The notes beneath the pieces were generated by a model that had not been told where the DNA came from, ran no database searches, and saw nothing but the letters and a program-made list of their open reading frames with translations. From NCBI RefSeq assembly GCF_037392515.1, contig NC_090281.1:55716753-55780752 (forward strand): a stretch of 64,000 nucleotides of DNA. The letters run 5' to 3'. This DNA is from Haliotis asinina (Eukaryota > Mollusca > Gastropoda > Lepetellida > Haliotidae). The position numbers and the translations under genes are program-made. Position 1 is the first letter of the stretch; each line of letters opens with the position of its first letter. Shown here piece after piece: positions 36,131-47,994 of this stretch.

Positions 36131-39100
36131 CTAGCATGTTTCTTGTTTTGTACTTGGAATGAGAGAGATCAATAAGGATGGAATCTGTCCACTGACAGTG
36201 TCAGTTTGGGACTTGGAAGTAAGGTTTAAATCTGGCGCATCATGGAATGTGATCTGTACAAGACCATGTGAGTAAAAACAGACCTCAGAACGTCCTCCCA
36301 GACCAGTGTAACACTGCGGACCCTCAAGATCAACATACAAGGTGTGCATAGTGTTCTTCTCAATCAGCACCTTTCTCTGAAAATACACCCGGAAAACTTC
36401 CTCGTTGGTACGTCTATGAACACCTTTCCTTTTCATCCAGATGTCAAGGTCATCAATTTTGTCGAGGACTTTGGTGTTCAATTTACAAATAACCTCCTTG
36501 TCTTTGAACACTTGAGAGTGGATTTTGTACAAACACGTTTTGCCTGTGCTGGTTCCAAACAGACTGAAGCCATGCAAATACAAGTCTTCATTTGTTGTAA
36601 AGGACACAGCATGGTAACTGTCATTCTTACTGCACGTCTCTTCAGATGTGCATCGGAATCGGGGCACTGTGCGAATGTTTTCATGCGGACCTCTACGCTT
36701 CATGTTACAAATTTTAGACTTTGCCTTATTTGGTGGTGCAACAACATGTTCAAGAATCATGCATCTCTCTTCTAAGGACAAAATTTTCATTTTGGACACC
36801 TCTGTCACTAAATAGTTGGGTGGAAGTTGCGAGAAGCGAACTTCCCATAAAATGTCACCAAGGACCTTCCGCTTGTTCTTCCCTGTAGCCTTGACCTTGT
36901 TTTTAACACACTGATGAGTTGCCCACGTCATGACACCCGTCAATACAGACTTCTCCAATTCAGCTGATGCTGTTTTTCGTTCCGCTTCCTGTAAGTCCCT
37001 TCTAACCCCGAGTTTGACATGTAAATTATCAGATGACACAACTTTCTTCAGACAACCAGCACACAGTGCTGTGACTTCTTTAGATTCCAACACGCTGGTT
37101 GCATGATCTTCGATATATTCCAGGGCTTTAGTCTCCAGCATGGGCTCGTTGAAGAGATGGGCCTGCTCCATGACAACACAGGCACTTTCAATGGACATGT
37201 GGGCATCAATGTAGGCGACTATGGCTGTAAGTAGTGGCTCTACATTGTACTTCTTGGCCACATACATCATCTGCATGACGGTGTCAGGTGTCACATCCAG
37301 CTCCTCTGTGTACACATACCTACAACAGTAACCCAGCAGAGTTAGCTGACATAAGCTGTGTGTGGTGTGTGTACCTACAACAGTAACCCTGCAGAGTTAA
37401 CTGACATAAGCTGTGTGTTGGTGTGTGTACCTATAACAGTAACCCTGCAGAGTTAACTGACATAAGCTGTGTGGGGTGTGTGTACCTACAACAGTAACCT
37501 GACAGAGTTACCTTACATAAACTGTGTGGTGTGGTGTAGCGTGTGTATGTGTGTATACCTTGCAGAAATCTTGCATGAGTAATAGGTTTAAGCTGTCGTG
37601 TGTGACTGTCTATGTGTGTGTGCGTGCGTGCGTGCATGCGTGCGTGCCTACAACAGTAACCTTACATAGTTAACAGACATGAGCTGTGTGTGGTGTGTGT
37701 GAGTACCTACAACAGAAATCTTGCAAGAGTAATACGCTTGAGTTGTGGTGCGTGTGCATGTGTGTGTGCCTACAACAGTAACCTTACATAAGTAACAGAC
37801 ATAAGCTTTGTGTGGTGTGTGTATGTGTACACCTACAACAGAAATCTCACACAATTAATACAAATAAACTGTGAGTGGTGTGTGTATGTGCGTGCATGTG
37901 TGTGTGCGTGTGTGACATTGTGAGCAACAATCCTTCCTGTCAAGGTACACACAATTCCCATTTGTTGCCGAGGACCTCCAAATGTAAATAGCCAGAGGTA
38001 GTGGCCTTTATATTTGATATGATTTATAATGTGATGCTATAATGGAAGCCAGTTATATTACTGTAAATCTTACTTTCAAAAGTGCATGCACAACATATTT
38101 TACACCTGGCTGTATTCTTCAAAATGAATGGACAAAGACACTGAGACTTCTACATTCCTGGTGAGTGAGTGAGTTTAGTTTTACGCAGCACTCAGCAAAA
38201 TTCCAGCTATATGGCGGCGGTCTGTAAATAATCAAGTCTGGACCAGACAATCCAGTGATCAACAACATGAGCATCAATCTACGCAATTGGGAATCGATGA
38301 CATGTGTCAACCAAGTCAGCAAGTCTGACCACCCGATCCCGTTAGTCATCTCTTATGAGAAGCATAGTTGCCTGTTATGGCAAGCATGGGTTGCTGAAGG
38401 CCTATTCTACCCAGGGACCTTCATGGGTCACATTCCTGGTGAAACCTCTGGGATGATCATTAGTCAAATGATCAATGATGAAATACACTTGTAATCAGCA
38501 CCGATTCATGAACTTCTCTCCAAACACATCCATTGTGTCAGCCATTTTGACATCCTGTATGTTATGTGAACCTAACATGATGTACTGACTTACTGAGGTA
38601 CTAAATTTTGCAGACAAGAAAAACAGATTTAGAGTTATCTTCCATCAGTTTGCATTCACAAGACATCTGTAATTTCCATCTTTACTACCATTAAGTACCA
38701 AATCAGTTTGACATTCCCAGTGGGATGTATAAAAAATGATACTAGCTTGTAAGTGGGATAGATTGAAAATAACAAAGGAGCGCTCAGCCAATCCGAAAGA
38801 AACATTTATGTGTGAGGTGATATAAATGCTAATATGACTTCTCATTTTGAAGATTTATTCCATTTTAGGCTAGAGCTTGTGAAAGTGGAAGTGACTTCTT
38901 AAATTACTCACCTTAAAAAGGCTTTGAAAGTGCCCAGCTCGATGTCTGGGATTTTGATTGTACTGTCATGTTCTGCCATAGGCCCAAGCAGCATTATGTA
39001 GAACACATCAGATACTGCCAGGAGCTTGTATTTGTGTGCTCCATACCTGTCCTCATTCACTCCTACAGTGAAGAAGACATCACAGGCCACCTGATTGGTC

Positions 39101-40060
39101 AGCATGTACTCGTGACACTGCGTCAGGGTCTTCCCCTTCCTCCACTCCTCCAGCTCTGGGAACATCAGAATTGGGGGTGAGACTGGAGGGGAACTGCAAA
39201 GGAAACGTCATCTTTCAACATGTTCAATGATATATTCTCTTCAGCATGACGCTTTTCTTAATGTTCTGAAAAAAACATGCTGGCCCTACTCTGTTCAAAT
39301 CTGGACCAAGCTAACCAGTGGTTGATATGAGCTCCACCCCATGATGTCAGGTTTTGATCACAGTTTATGAACCAAGTCAGTGAGTGAGGACCAAACAACT
39401 GGTGACTCATAGTTCTTGCCTCTTGCACAAAACAGGAAGGTCATTAGAGTGTTTGAGTGAGTTCGAGAATGATTGAGCGGTTGAGTCAGTGAGTGCAAAC
39501 AGGAGTAGGGAGTGATGCTTTGAACAGTAGCCAGTGTCAACTAACTAGGATAGAAAGCTGAAGGGACGCAAGGATATTTAAGCTGACAAAGAAATATAAT
39601 CATGGTAAACTGAACTCCAACCCTGAGTATAGTTTACCTCATGGGAAAGGGAGCAACTCCGCATAGTAAACTGTTGTGTGTAAGACCACCTGTTCCAATT
39701 TACCACTTTGATGAAGAAGAACAGAAGGATGTTAACTGTCATACTATCACACAGAAACAATGTTTAGACAGCTTTCAATTAATGCTCTTTTATTGGGCAT
39801 GTGCAGAGCAAACTGGACTGGCAAGCAGACGCTGCATGGGACCATGCCAGAGAAATTTAAAGTGCACTATGCTGCTTTACTGAAACCAGCAATAAATCCC
39901 CAGTATGAAGATCATCAGTTCACATATTCTGTGACATAACTCACCTGCTTTTCAATGTTTGTGGGGTCTGTTTCACATCAGATCCCATTGCATACCCGGT
40001 ACTCTCTGATGGCGAAGTCTGCATCCTGTTGGTCCGTCGAGCTTTTCTCTTGGGCTGCAT
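36131..40060 (-). CDS. BTB-BACK-PHR protein, BTBD3/BTBD6-like, 528 aa
   Basis: Exons in transcript order: 39945-40060, 38912-39193, 36131-37319; GT-AG introns, both phase 2. The start is MQPKRKARRTNRMQTSPSES, a basic Ser-rich leader. The BTB/POZ domain spans about residues 55-165 (ACDVFFTVG, then HKYKLLAVSDVFYIMLLGP, then IKIPDIELGTFKAFLRYVY across the second junction). A BACK domain follows (AYIDAHMSIESACVVMEQA, LEYIEDHA, GVMTWATHQC), then a PHR domain (SKNDSYHAVSFTTNEDLYLHG, FSLFGTSTGKTCLY) ending SGQIPSLLISL, which matches the GGQIPEL end of BTBD proteins. The length suits the family. These proteins usually act as substrate adaptors of cullin-3 ubiquitin ligases in the cytoplasm. Invertebrate genomes often hold many BTBD6-like paralogues, so strict orthology is uncertain. 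Confidence 0.92.
37320..37910 (-). repeat. ~55-60-bp minisatellite repeating the BTB exon 3 acceptor
   Basis: About nine imperfect copies (CCTACAACAGTAACCCTGCA + GAGTTAACTGACATAAGCTG + TGTGTGGTGTGTGTA). On the minus strand each carries TACTGTTGTAG-G, the authentic acceptor of BTB exon 3 (AG at 37320-37321). Later copies vary to TTTCTGTTGTAG. TG-rich spacers separate the copies. Confidence 0.85.
38160..38430 (+). repeat. SINE family A, near full length
   Basis: GTGAGTGAGTGAGTTTAGTT + TTACGCAGCACTCAGC, ATTCCAGCTATATGGCGGCG, TCGATGACATGTGTCAACCA, CCACCCGATCCCGTTAGTCA and GGGACCTTCATGGGTC. It is the best complete copy here and lies in the second BTB intron. Confidence 0.9.
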
Positions 40061-40079
40061 GGTTGACTTAGCTTCTGAA

Positions 40080-41045
40080 AAATGTTAACATCTCATTTAG
40101 GGTCTTATATCAACTTACGCTGAAGAAAATACATGGCCCACCAAACATCAGTAAACATTCTTAAGTTAAGAATAGAGACTGACGTAATCTCACTTCAAAT
40201 CTGATTAGCTCATGAAAATATACATTATAGCAATACACTGCAGTAAAAAAATTCAGATCTATAAAGTTTCCTAATGAATCAAGCCGACTGTTAAATGTTT
40301 GGACATTTCACTTAAATTGAATGACCTGCTTCTGCACTTGTTCTTGTAATTTCAATCAAGGTTTCTCTTGTCCACATGTCTAACTGGAAAGTCCAAACAC
40401 ACACACAAAATCTGCTAAAACCAATAATAATGCAATGTACTAACTAGGTCTAGTTTTGTTCATAATTTCTAATTATGCTGTAACCTTGATCTGTATAAAT
40501 TCATCCGTTAATTACCGTGAATGTTATCCTGATTATTTATAGCTCTGGTCAGTTGTTGAAAGAAGTAGTTACCATCACTGAAGATTTGTTGATGGAACAT
40601 ATTGTAGCATGTTGGACAACCAGATGAGTAGGAAATATGCAGCTACAAACAACAATTTATCTGTCATAAACACAAATATACACATATGAAAATATGGGGA
40701 TACCCAACACTAACATTACGTGACTAACTTGATCAGAATGATCAATCCGGAAACCCGTGTCGAGTCAATTAAAAGAATTCAGTGTGCTCCCGATGAATTG
40801 CATGTCTACCTGATAGGAGCTTGGGGGTACTTTGTTCGCAAGTGAACTACGTGTCACCTTTGTTGTTACCTGATGTTCTTTATTTTACTCAGTGCCCACG
40901 TCACTTTCGGTTTCGATCTGGTCTTTTGAAAAGCAGCGCCAGAAGAGCCGGAAATGAACCAAACACATCATGCGAGTAACTCTTCTGCGAACTCAACTAA
41001 TCAAAGCTGAACAACAGCGCATGCATGCGCACATTGTCCCTGCAA
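40080..41045 (-). promoter_or_regulatory. Upstream region of the BTB gene, with NRF-1-like palindrome
   Basis: The intron or 5' UTR acceptor TTTTCAG lies just upstream of the BTB start exon, so a non-coding first exon is likely farther up. At about 41017-41033 the sequence CGCATGCATGCGCA resembles the palindromic NRF-1 site seen in housekeeping promoters, in a less AT-rich patch (40,890-41,050). No TATA box is evident. The promoter call is inference. Confidence 0.3.
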
Positions 41046-41239
41046 AGAGTTTATTTGGCGTAAAACCTTCGATATTTTTCCGAGTGCACAGCCATTCCAT
41101 TCGTAACTACTCGCCTCTTTCCGTAACCTGCAAGAAGGCATTTTTTTTCATCATAACCACTCGAAACGTTTCACGTTCGAACCCCACAAATGTAATATTA
41201 AAACATACAAAAACATGGGAGTTTTAAAAACTAGTTATT

Positions 41240-41785
41240 TGGTATTATTATCACATATGCTATATACATATGTACATGCTATACATGTAAGATGCATGAA
41301 ATATTGATTTATACATATCAATAGATAACAAGAGTAACATACACGCGTTCACACCTTTACCCAATTGCTGAAAAATATTACATTCGGACATTATAATTTT
41401 GGGTGGAAATTACTTTACACGAGACTAAATTTTTGCAAAATATTTGCTGATTTCCTAATTGTTTTTTTGTTCTTTTATATATTGCAGTGAAAATACATGA
41501 GTCATTCTAAGCACATTTGCAAAAATAGTTATGAATATACCTTTCCTTCATAAACAAAGGTAGAGCAACTATCAGTAAACAAAATTAGAAAATGTGTTAA
41601 TTACCCAACCTATGGGTTAATTTCTTTCAGTTTATTCCCATTAAGTGCTTTTAGAGTGTTTAAATGAATATTTTCTACCCGATGTATTACCGAAATCCTT
41701 TAAAACACACCCATAAAGAAGGACAACAAAAATCGCATAATACATCTTAATTGACAGTCACTAAATAAATTATGTAATATTCCTG
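41240..41785. other. AT-rich non-coding stretch
   Basis: No gene or named repeat is seen between the BTB upstream region and the SINE cluster. Confidence 0.4.
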
Positions 41786-41935
41786 ACTGATCCATTTAGT
41801 GGTTAAAACGGTGGCTCGTAACGCCGAAGGCCCGTGTTCTATTCCCTACTTGGGTACAATGTGTAAAGCCCCGCCGTGTTATTGCCGATATATTGCTAAA
41901 CCCGATCGCGTCAAACCTAACTCACTCACTCTATC
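41785..41935 (+). repeat. tRNA-derived SINE, family B
   Basis: TTTAGTGGTTAAAACGGTGG (A-box side), CGAAGGCCCGTGTTCTATTC (B-box), GGTACAATGTGTAAAGCCCC, then the AACTCACTCACTC tail. The 5' end is lightly truncated. Confidence 0.85.
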
Positions 41936-41984
41936 ACCAGCATCCACATGATCATTAACAAGTATTTTGTTCGATTCTCTAATG

Positions 41985-42205
41985 GAGCGACTGTGCTTGT
42001 CGTAAGAGGCGATGAACGGGATCGGGTAGTCAGGCTCGTGGACTTGGTTGACACAGCCATGTCATCAGTTCAAAAACGCGCAGATCGATGCCCATGTTGT
42101 AGATCACTGGATTTTCTGGTCCAGACTTGATTATATACAGACCGCCGCCATATGGCTGAAATACTGTTGAGTGCGACGTAAAACTATTCTCACTCACTCA
42201 CTCTG
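41985..42205 (-). repeat. SINE family A copy
   Basis: GCTTGTCGTAAGAGGCGATG, AACGGGATCGGGTAGTCAGG, TTTCTGGTCCAGACTTGATT and GCGACGTAAAACTATTCTCA read family A in reverse. It forms an inverted pair with the copy at 42340. Confidence 0.85.
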
Positions 42206-42339
42206 TCAGATGATATATGTTTGCAGAAGCACCCATCTCATTAAGGAAGCTGCACAAAGAGGACATTCCGTTGCAGTTCCACTGGGTATGATGCATGGCA
42301 CGACTTCCTGACGTGATCTGTAACGTCATCAGAACTGTT

Positions 42340-42560
42340 AGTTTAGTTTTACGCCGCACTCGGCAATATTCCAGCTATATGGCAGCGGTATGTAAATAAC
42401 TGAGTCTGGACCAGAACATCCAGTGATCAACAGCATGGGCAGTGATCTACGCAAGTGGGATACGATGACATATGTCAACCAGATTAGCGAGCCTGACTCG
42501 CCTATCGCCTATTACGACAAGCATGGGTTGTTGTCGATCAGTTCTACCAGGATCTTCACC
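42340..42560 (+). repeat. SINE family A copy
   Basis: AGTTTAGTTTTACGCCGCAC + TCGGCAATATTCC, GTAAATAACTGAGTCTGGAC, TATGTCAACCAGATTAGCGA, CCTATTACGACAAGCATGGG. The 42570-43660 stretch beyond it shows no gene; its 3' part is probably HSP70 3' UTR. Confidence 0.85.
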
Positions 42561-43161
42561 GGTTTCAAAGCTTTGGTATTTGATTACTTTGGCTGAAGTA
42601 CAGTTGAATTCCTTGGGTTGCATACCTCGCGTATGCCCAACATAAACCATTTTACTAAGTAGATGCATCCAGTACCTATGCACAGGAGCTATGATACACA
42701 TACATGTGCATGCACGAATGTGTTTGTCAATGTTAAATCAAGTAGCGCAGTGCCAACTCACTGATCGAGGTTATATGCCAGGTCCGGATACAACAGTTTG
42801 TTTTATTTGAGTGTGTGCGTGTGCGTGTGCTGCTCAAAATGTTATGCAAAATGGGCTCCTCTCTTCACTTGCGCTCCTTTTCACGACAGTTTCAATGGTC
42901 ATTTAATAACCTTCTGTGGAGAAAGCGCACCCCCTTCTCTGTATCCGCCTGTGCATACCATAAATTTGAGTGGGTGTGTCAAGCACTATTTACTGACCTA
43001 CTGTCCACCTGTCCGGGTGCCATCCCCTTAATGAAGGGGGAGGAGGATAACACCAAGCGATCCAACTATAACACTCCGCTCAGCCACTGAGCGGATTGTA
43101 TATCGTAAGCATGCACATAATCAGTACATACATTAAACAACTCATCAGTAATTTCAAGAGT

Positions 43162-43167
43162 TTTATT
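43162..43167 (-). terminator. Polyadenylation signal candidate for HSP70
   Basis: AATAAA on the minus strand about 500 nt downstream of the HSP70 stop. Motif only; a nearer cleavage site could exist. Confidence 0.25.
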
Positions 43168-43666
43168 ACATACACGTAACATCAAACATTAAACCGGTGG
43201 AAACACAAATACCACCGATGGATACTTTACGTTCGTGATGGAAATATATCGATATGTGCTATAACTGCATGAAACCGAGGTAGTGAGTTCATTTTCATAG
43301 AGCATTCTGTTCATTTGTATCTGTCCATGCTCCAGTGTTGGACGAAGTAAACAGTTTAACCTGACTTTTAAGAAGGAATCAAACCACATTTCCGACAGAA
43401 TTTTCGATCCAAGCAAATAAAGTGATAGAATGTTAATCAACCTACTTACACTAAATTCGAAGTTTCATTCATGACATAGTTAAAACCGCCGGTTTATAAA
43501 AACAAAACATTATTTAACCTTTAGCCCTTATATGTAAATCAGATCATTATATCCATGTACTCTTTGTGATCAGTATTATTACTTACATAGTCCTATAGAA
43601 AAAATACAGTCCAACACAGAACAATAACATTCACATCCGCGAGAACAAATTTCGATTACAGTCCAG

Positions 43667-45577
43667 CTAATCGACATCCATATCATTCGATGCCCCACCT
43701 TTGGGGTGAGATTCTTGACCATGCCCATTCTGCCCCGCCCCATGTAGTTTAGCCATGATAGAACTGCACGTCTTCTGAAGTTCCGTGTACTGATGTTCGT
43801 ATTCCTCTCGATCAGCAAGCATGTTATTGTCCAGCCAAGTGAGTGTCTCATCGCATGCCTGCTTCACTGTCTCCTTGTCCCCATCCCCTAGTTTGTCCCC
43901 AGCGTCCTCCAAGGCACCTTTAACGCTGAAGATGTACGACTCCAACTTGCTCCGACTGTTTATCCTTTCCTTCTGTTTTTCATCTTCCTCCTTGTACTTC
44001 TCCGCGTCGTCTACCATTTTCTTTATCTCCTCGGCACTGAGACGCCCACTGTCGTTCGTGATGGTGATCTGGTTGGTTTTCCCTGAGCCCTTCTCCACTG
44101 CGGTGACATTGAGGATGCCATTGACATCGATGTCAAAGGTAACCTCGATTTGTGGAACACCCCTTGGAGCTGGCGGGATGCCAGTCAGGTCAAACTTGCC
44201 CATCAAGTGATTGCCTTTGGTCATGGTTCTCTCCCCCTCGTAAACTTGTATGGACACAGCGGGTTGGTTGTCGGAGTAGGTGGTGAAAATCTGGTTTGTT
44301 TTGGTCGGGATGGTGGTGTTCCTTGGCACAAGTTTGGTCATGACGCCACCCGCTGTCTCTATCCCCAGGGACAGAGGAGCAAGGTCAACAAGAAGCACGT
44401 CTTTGATAGCGTCGCTTGTGTCACCGGTCAAAACGGCAGCCTGGACAGCAGCGCCATAGGCAACGGCCTCGTCGGGGTTGATGGATTTGTTCAGTTCCTT
44501 CCCATTCATGAAATTTTGCAGAAGTTTCTGGAGCTTTGGAATTCGAGTGGACCCTCCAACAAGAACAACTTCGTGGATGCTCGACTTGTCCATCTTGGCG
44601 TCACGAAGGGCTTTCTCCACTGGTTCCAGGGTACCTCGGAACAGGTCGGAACACAGCTCTTCAAACCTTGCTCGTGTTATTTTACTGTAGAAATCGACGC
44701 CTTCGAAAAGAGAGTCAATCTCTATTCCCGCCTCGGAACTTCCTGAGAGGATTCTCTTTGCACGCTCACATGCTGTGCGCAGTCGACGCATAGCTCGAGC
44801 ACTCACACTCAAATCCTTCCTATGTTTTCTCTTGAATTCCTCCACAAAGTGGTTCACCATCCTGCTATCGAAATCTTCACCTCCCAAATGAGTGTCGCCG
44901 CTTGTCGACTTCACCTCGAACAGGGACCCTTCGTCAATTGTCAGAACAGACACATCAAATGTCCCTCCCCCGAGATCGAAAATGAGAACATTTTTCTCAC
45001 CTTTGAGATTCTTATCAAGTCCATATGCTAGCGCAGCTGCTGTCGGTTCGTTGATGATTCTGAGCACGTTTAGACCGGCAATTATCCCGGCATCTTTTGT
45101 CGCCTGCCGCTGTCCATCATTGAAGTATGCTGGCACTGTGATCACAGCGTCCGTTACCTTGGTACCCAGGTATGCTTCGGCAGTCTCTTTCATCTTAGTA
45201 AGAACCATGGAACTAAGTTCCTCAGGTGTGAATGTCTTTTCCTCATTTTTGTATTCGACCTTAACACGAGGTTTGCCGCCATGACTGACAACTTTGAAAG
45301 GCCAGTGCTTCATGTCGGACTGGACAGTAGCGTCGTTGAAGTCTCGGCCGATGAGTCGCTTTGCATCGAACACGGTGTTTTGGGGATTGAGAGCCACTTG
45401 ATTCTTGGCCGCATCTCCTAACAGCCGCTCAGTGTCCGTGAAAGCGACGTAGCTCGGAGTCGTTCTGTTTCCCTGGTCGTTCGCAATAATGTCCACCTTT
45501 CCATGCTGAAATACTCCAACACAGGAGTATGTTGTTCCCAGGTCGATCCCGATAGCTGGAGCTTTACCCCTTGTCAT
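43667..45577 (-). CDS. HSP70: Cytosolic/inducible-type heat shock protein 70, intronless, 636 aa
   Basis: A single uninterrupted frame encodes an ATP-dependent chaperone. All three HSP70 family signatures are visible: [10 protein letters not shown] near residue 9, [15 protein letters not shown] near 200, and [14 protein letters not shown] near 340. The basic stretch [19 protein letters not shown] near 250 matches the bipartite nuclear signal of the cytosolic/nuclear class. The substrate-binding part ([20 protein letters not shown]) and helical lid are complete. The tail is [10 protein letters not shown]. Canonical cytosolic members end in EEVD, which docks the TPR co-chaperones Hop and CHIP; here only the final VD remains, so docking may be altered. 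The absence of introns and the heat-shock elements upstream fit a stress-inducible copy. Long open frames on the opposite strand are shadows of this gene. Confidence 0.98.
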   Translation of the reverse strand: MTRGKAPAIGIDLGTTYSCVGVFQHGKVDIIANDQGNRTTPSYVAFTDTERLLGDAAKNQVALNPQNTVFDAKRLIGRDFNDATVQSDMKHWPFKVVSHGGKPRVKVEYKNEEKTFTPEELSSMVLTKMKETAEAYLGTKVTDAVITVPAYFNDGQRQATKDAGIIAGLNVLRIINEPTAAALAYGLDKNLKGEKNVLIFDLGGGTFDVSVLTIDEGSLFEVKSTSGDTHLGGEDFDSRMVNHFVEEFKRKHRKDLSVSARAMRRLRTACERAKRILSGSSEAGIEIDSLFEGVDFYSKITRARFEELCSDLFRGTLEPVEKALRDAKMDKSSIHEVVLVGGSTRIPKLQKLLQNFMNGKELNKSINPDEAVAYGAAVQAAVLTGDTSDAIKDVLLVDLAPLSLGIETAGGVMTKLVPRNTTIPTKTNQIFTTYSDNQPAVSIQVYEGERTMTKGNHLMGKFDLTGIPPAPRGVPQIEVTFDIDVNGILNVTAVEKGSGKTNQITITNDSGRLSAEEIKKMVDDAEKYKEEDEKQKERINSRSKLESYIFSVKGALEDAGDKLGDGDKETVKQACDETLTWLDNNMLADREEYEHQYTELQKTCSSIMAKLHGAGQNGHGQESHPKGGASNDMDVD

Positions 45578-45713
45578 TGTAAGTATCGAGAAGAGATGTG
45601 GTCCGAGAATATAACTTGAGTCAAGTTAAGATCCCTTTCGAGCTCTTACTGAATCTGCAGTGTTCCCTCTGCTGTCAATGTGTTGTATGTGCGGTAGTTA
45701 TGGGCGTTCCAGG

Positions 45714-45720
45714 TTATATA
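45714..45720 (-). promoter_or_regulatory. TATA box of HSP70
   Basis: TATATAA reads on the minus strand 137 bp upstream of the HSP70 start codon, which leaves room for an uninterrupted 5' leader of about 110 nt. A heat-shock element lies about 35 bp further upstream, the usual arrangement for an inducible HSP70 promoter. Confidence 0.65.
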
Positions 45721-45753
45721 GCCGATCAGGGCGGACCAGAAACACGGAGGAGC

Positions 45754-45761
45754 TTCTAGAA
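45754..45761 (-). promoter_or_regulatory. Heat-shock element, proximal
   Basis: TTCTAGAA is a perfect head-to-tail pair of nGAAn units (TTCnnGAA) just upstream of the HSP70 TATA box. HSF trimers bind arrays of such units. Confidence 0.6.
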
Positions 45762-45934
45762 AAGCACATGCCGTGATGTTTACTATGTATTTTTAGTTCC
45801 TCGTGGCGTCATGAATAAATCAGGAATTCCCCATGGGAGACAACTCTTTCCATCCTCAATGGACAATTCGGTTATTTCCGTGAGCATTGAAAGCCTTATT
45901 CGGCTCAGTCGTCCTTTTCCGTTGACTTACGGCT

Positions 45935-45942
45935 TTCTCGAA
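45935..45942 (-). promoter_or_regulatory. Heat-shock element, middle
   Basis: TTCTCGAA is a second perfect TTCnnGAA pair, about 360 bp upstream of the HSP70 start codon. Confidence 0.45.
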
Positions 45943-45991
45943 CTGACACGACTGTTCACGAGGGCCTACGGAAATCTCCGAAGAACAATCT

Positions 45992-46004
45992 TTCCAGAAT
46001 TTTC
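45992..46004 (-). promoter_or_regulatory. Heat-shock element, distal, three units
   Basis: TTCCAGAATTTTC contains three alternating GAA/TTC units with exact 2-bp spacing, the minimal high-affinity HSF trimer site. It lies about 415 bp upstream of the HSP70 start codon. Confidence 0.55.
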
Positions 46005-46059
46005 GAGGCTCGTGGCGTGCAGTGGTGAAAACGATATTCCCTGAATCACACAACATACT

Positions 46060-47830
46060 TGTGTGGTTGCTGGTCCAATGTGGAATATTCGAGACGCTGT
46101 CGCAGCAGAAAACAGTGATGGGAATACCATGAATAAATACTCTATCGCAATAGAGAAAGACAACATTAGAGTACGTGAAAATTAAATTACTATTTTTATA
46201 TATCTATACGTGGAGAGAAGGAAAAAGACTTAATGAAAGGTGTGAATTGCTAGGATTATATAAAATTGTACCCACGGTTGTTAATGTCTTCGTTTTTATC
46301 GTAGGAGACACACTAAATTGAAATTATATTATCAAAGAACTATCGCATGGGATTTCAAGGGGGAGTGAACACAGAATGAATCATCTAGTCAATGGCCAGG
46401 GTTGGAGGGTGATGAAGATTTTAGGGTCTGTCATCTTTTTTGTTCTTGGATTGGGGGTGGAGGGGAGCAGTCAGGGGATGTCGTCATTCACATCGTACAT
46501 GCTCCTGCCTTGCTGATTTATGACAACCCTCAGGGTCTAAACCAGAATTAACACTTACTATCGGTTCACCTACAAATCCCTGTATTTTATTCCCAATGAG
46601 GAACAAAGTGTGTATATTCGGTATGTACCCCTTTCAGCTGAACTCATTTTATTGTTGTCAGAAAATGTCATACCAGATTCAAACTCGTGTTGTATTGAAT
46701 TTCAAAACAAAAAATGGCCACCGGAAAAAACTGTGTAGACTGTTAGATATACAAACGTGAATTATAAAAGTAATTGAAATGAAGTTTCAGTATGCCTGAA
46801 TTTTCTCTTTTCATTGTAATGCAGAAGCACAGGTAGATATGTGACACTCTCGTAGACTGGAATGAAGGGATTTAATGTGCGCTTGAGTCAAAGAAAACAA
46901 TTGTCCACAGGGGCAGTGTCAGGTATTACCCCAAAAGCGGCTATTGCCAGACAAAATTCCATTTCCGTATATTTTTCTCAACTTGTTCGTGGCAGCTTTC
47001 CCCAGAGTGTTCAGCTTCAGAGCTTCCGGAGTATATTTCAGCAAAACTGTCGTTTCACACAGAAAATATAAATCGAAGCAAGAAGGAAAGTGAGAGAAAA
47101 GGGAAAAGACAAAGAACGGACACATCGTACACTTAATGCGTTATCCCATATCTTACATGTTCTTTCAGTGTAGCATGAATAATTTTCATGGAGTGCGTTT
47201 TTTTTAAATCATCTCTGCTCTGCGCACACGATTTCAGTTTAATTCCTCTACCACAATTTCATTAATTACATCACATTTATCAACTAACGTACGGTTCCAA
47301 AATGCACAATCCCACAGGTCGCCATTTTTAAGGGCGTTCACGGCACTTTAGATATGTTGAAAATTTGACTTGGATCACTTGAAAATTAAATTCATGAAAA
47401 TTATATAATTATTAATGTTACACTTGACTTGCAAAAGCCAACGGGTCTCCGAAAAGCTGGGATACCTCTTTTAAAAAATAGCACATGCCAGAGTTCGTAC
47501 AGCACAGAATTCAAGACCATGATGCAAGTTTTTGTCCGATATCATAAGTACTTGACTCAGGTATGTATTCCAAATACGTACCAGTGTCGAGCGCCTGTGA
47601 CCTAAGTCTAAAGTAACCTTAAAAATGTTAAAGAATGGGAGGTAGGACGTAGCAAATAAATGAGTTATCTCCCATGTGTTGGTAGTTGATCTGGCAATTT
47701 TGCACCCACTAATATTTCCCACAAAACAAACTGCTCAGTGACAAGCTGTATACAGATATGCTCACTCCTAAACTCCCAGTTTAACTATCACGGCTGGGAC
47801 ACTAGTGAATATGGTGTACGCAAGTGTTTG
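46060..47830. other. Non-coding stretch upstream of HSP70
   Basis: No exon, RNA or repeat that I can support. Scattered small frames have no domain content. Confidence 0.4.
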
Positions 47831-47834
47831 ATGT

Positions 47835-47994
47835 CACAGGGGCTTGTATTGCTGGAAATAAAACATCCTGGGTCCAACAAGCCTACACTGATATCCATAT
47901 ACATATAAAGAAAGAAGGATGTATATCCTACTGGATATCAGTGTAGGCTTGTTGGACCCAGGATATTTTATTTCCAGCAATACAAGCCCCTGTC
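47835..47994. mobile_element. hAT-like hairpin MITE with 8-bp target duplication
   Basis: About 60-bp arms (CAGGGGCTTGTATTGCTGGA ... inverse ... CAATACAAGCCCCTG) with only one or two mismatches and a ~40-bp loop. Flanks carry an 8-bp duplication TTTGATGT (47827-47834 and 47995-48002). CAGGGG termini plus an 8-bp duplication fit the hAT superfamily. No coding capacity. Confidence 0.8.

Noticed and set aside
43821-45284. Several plus-strand frames of 70-198 codons opposite HSP70
   Set aside because: Antisense shadows of a strongly coding minus-strand gene; they have no domain content of their own.
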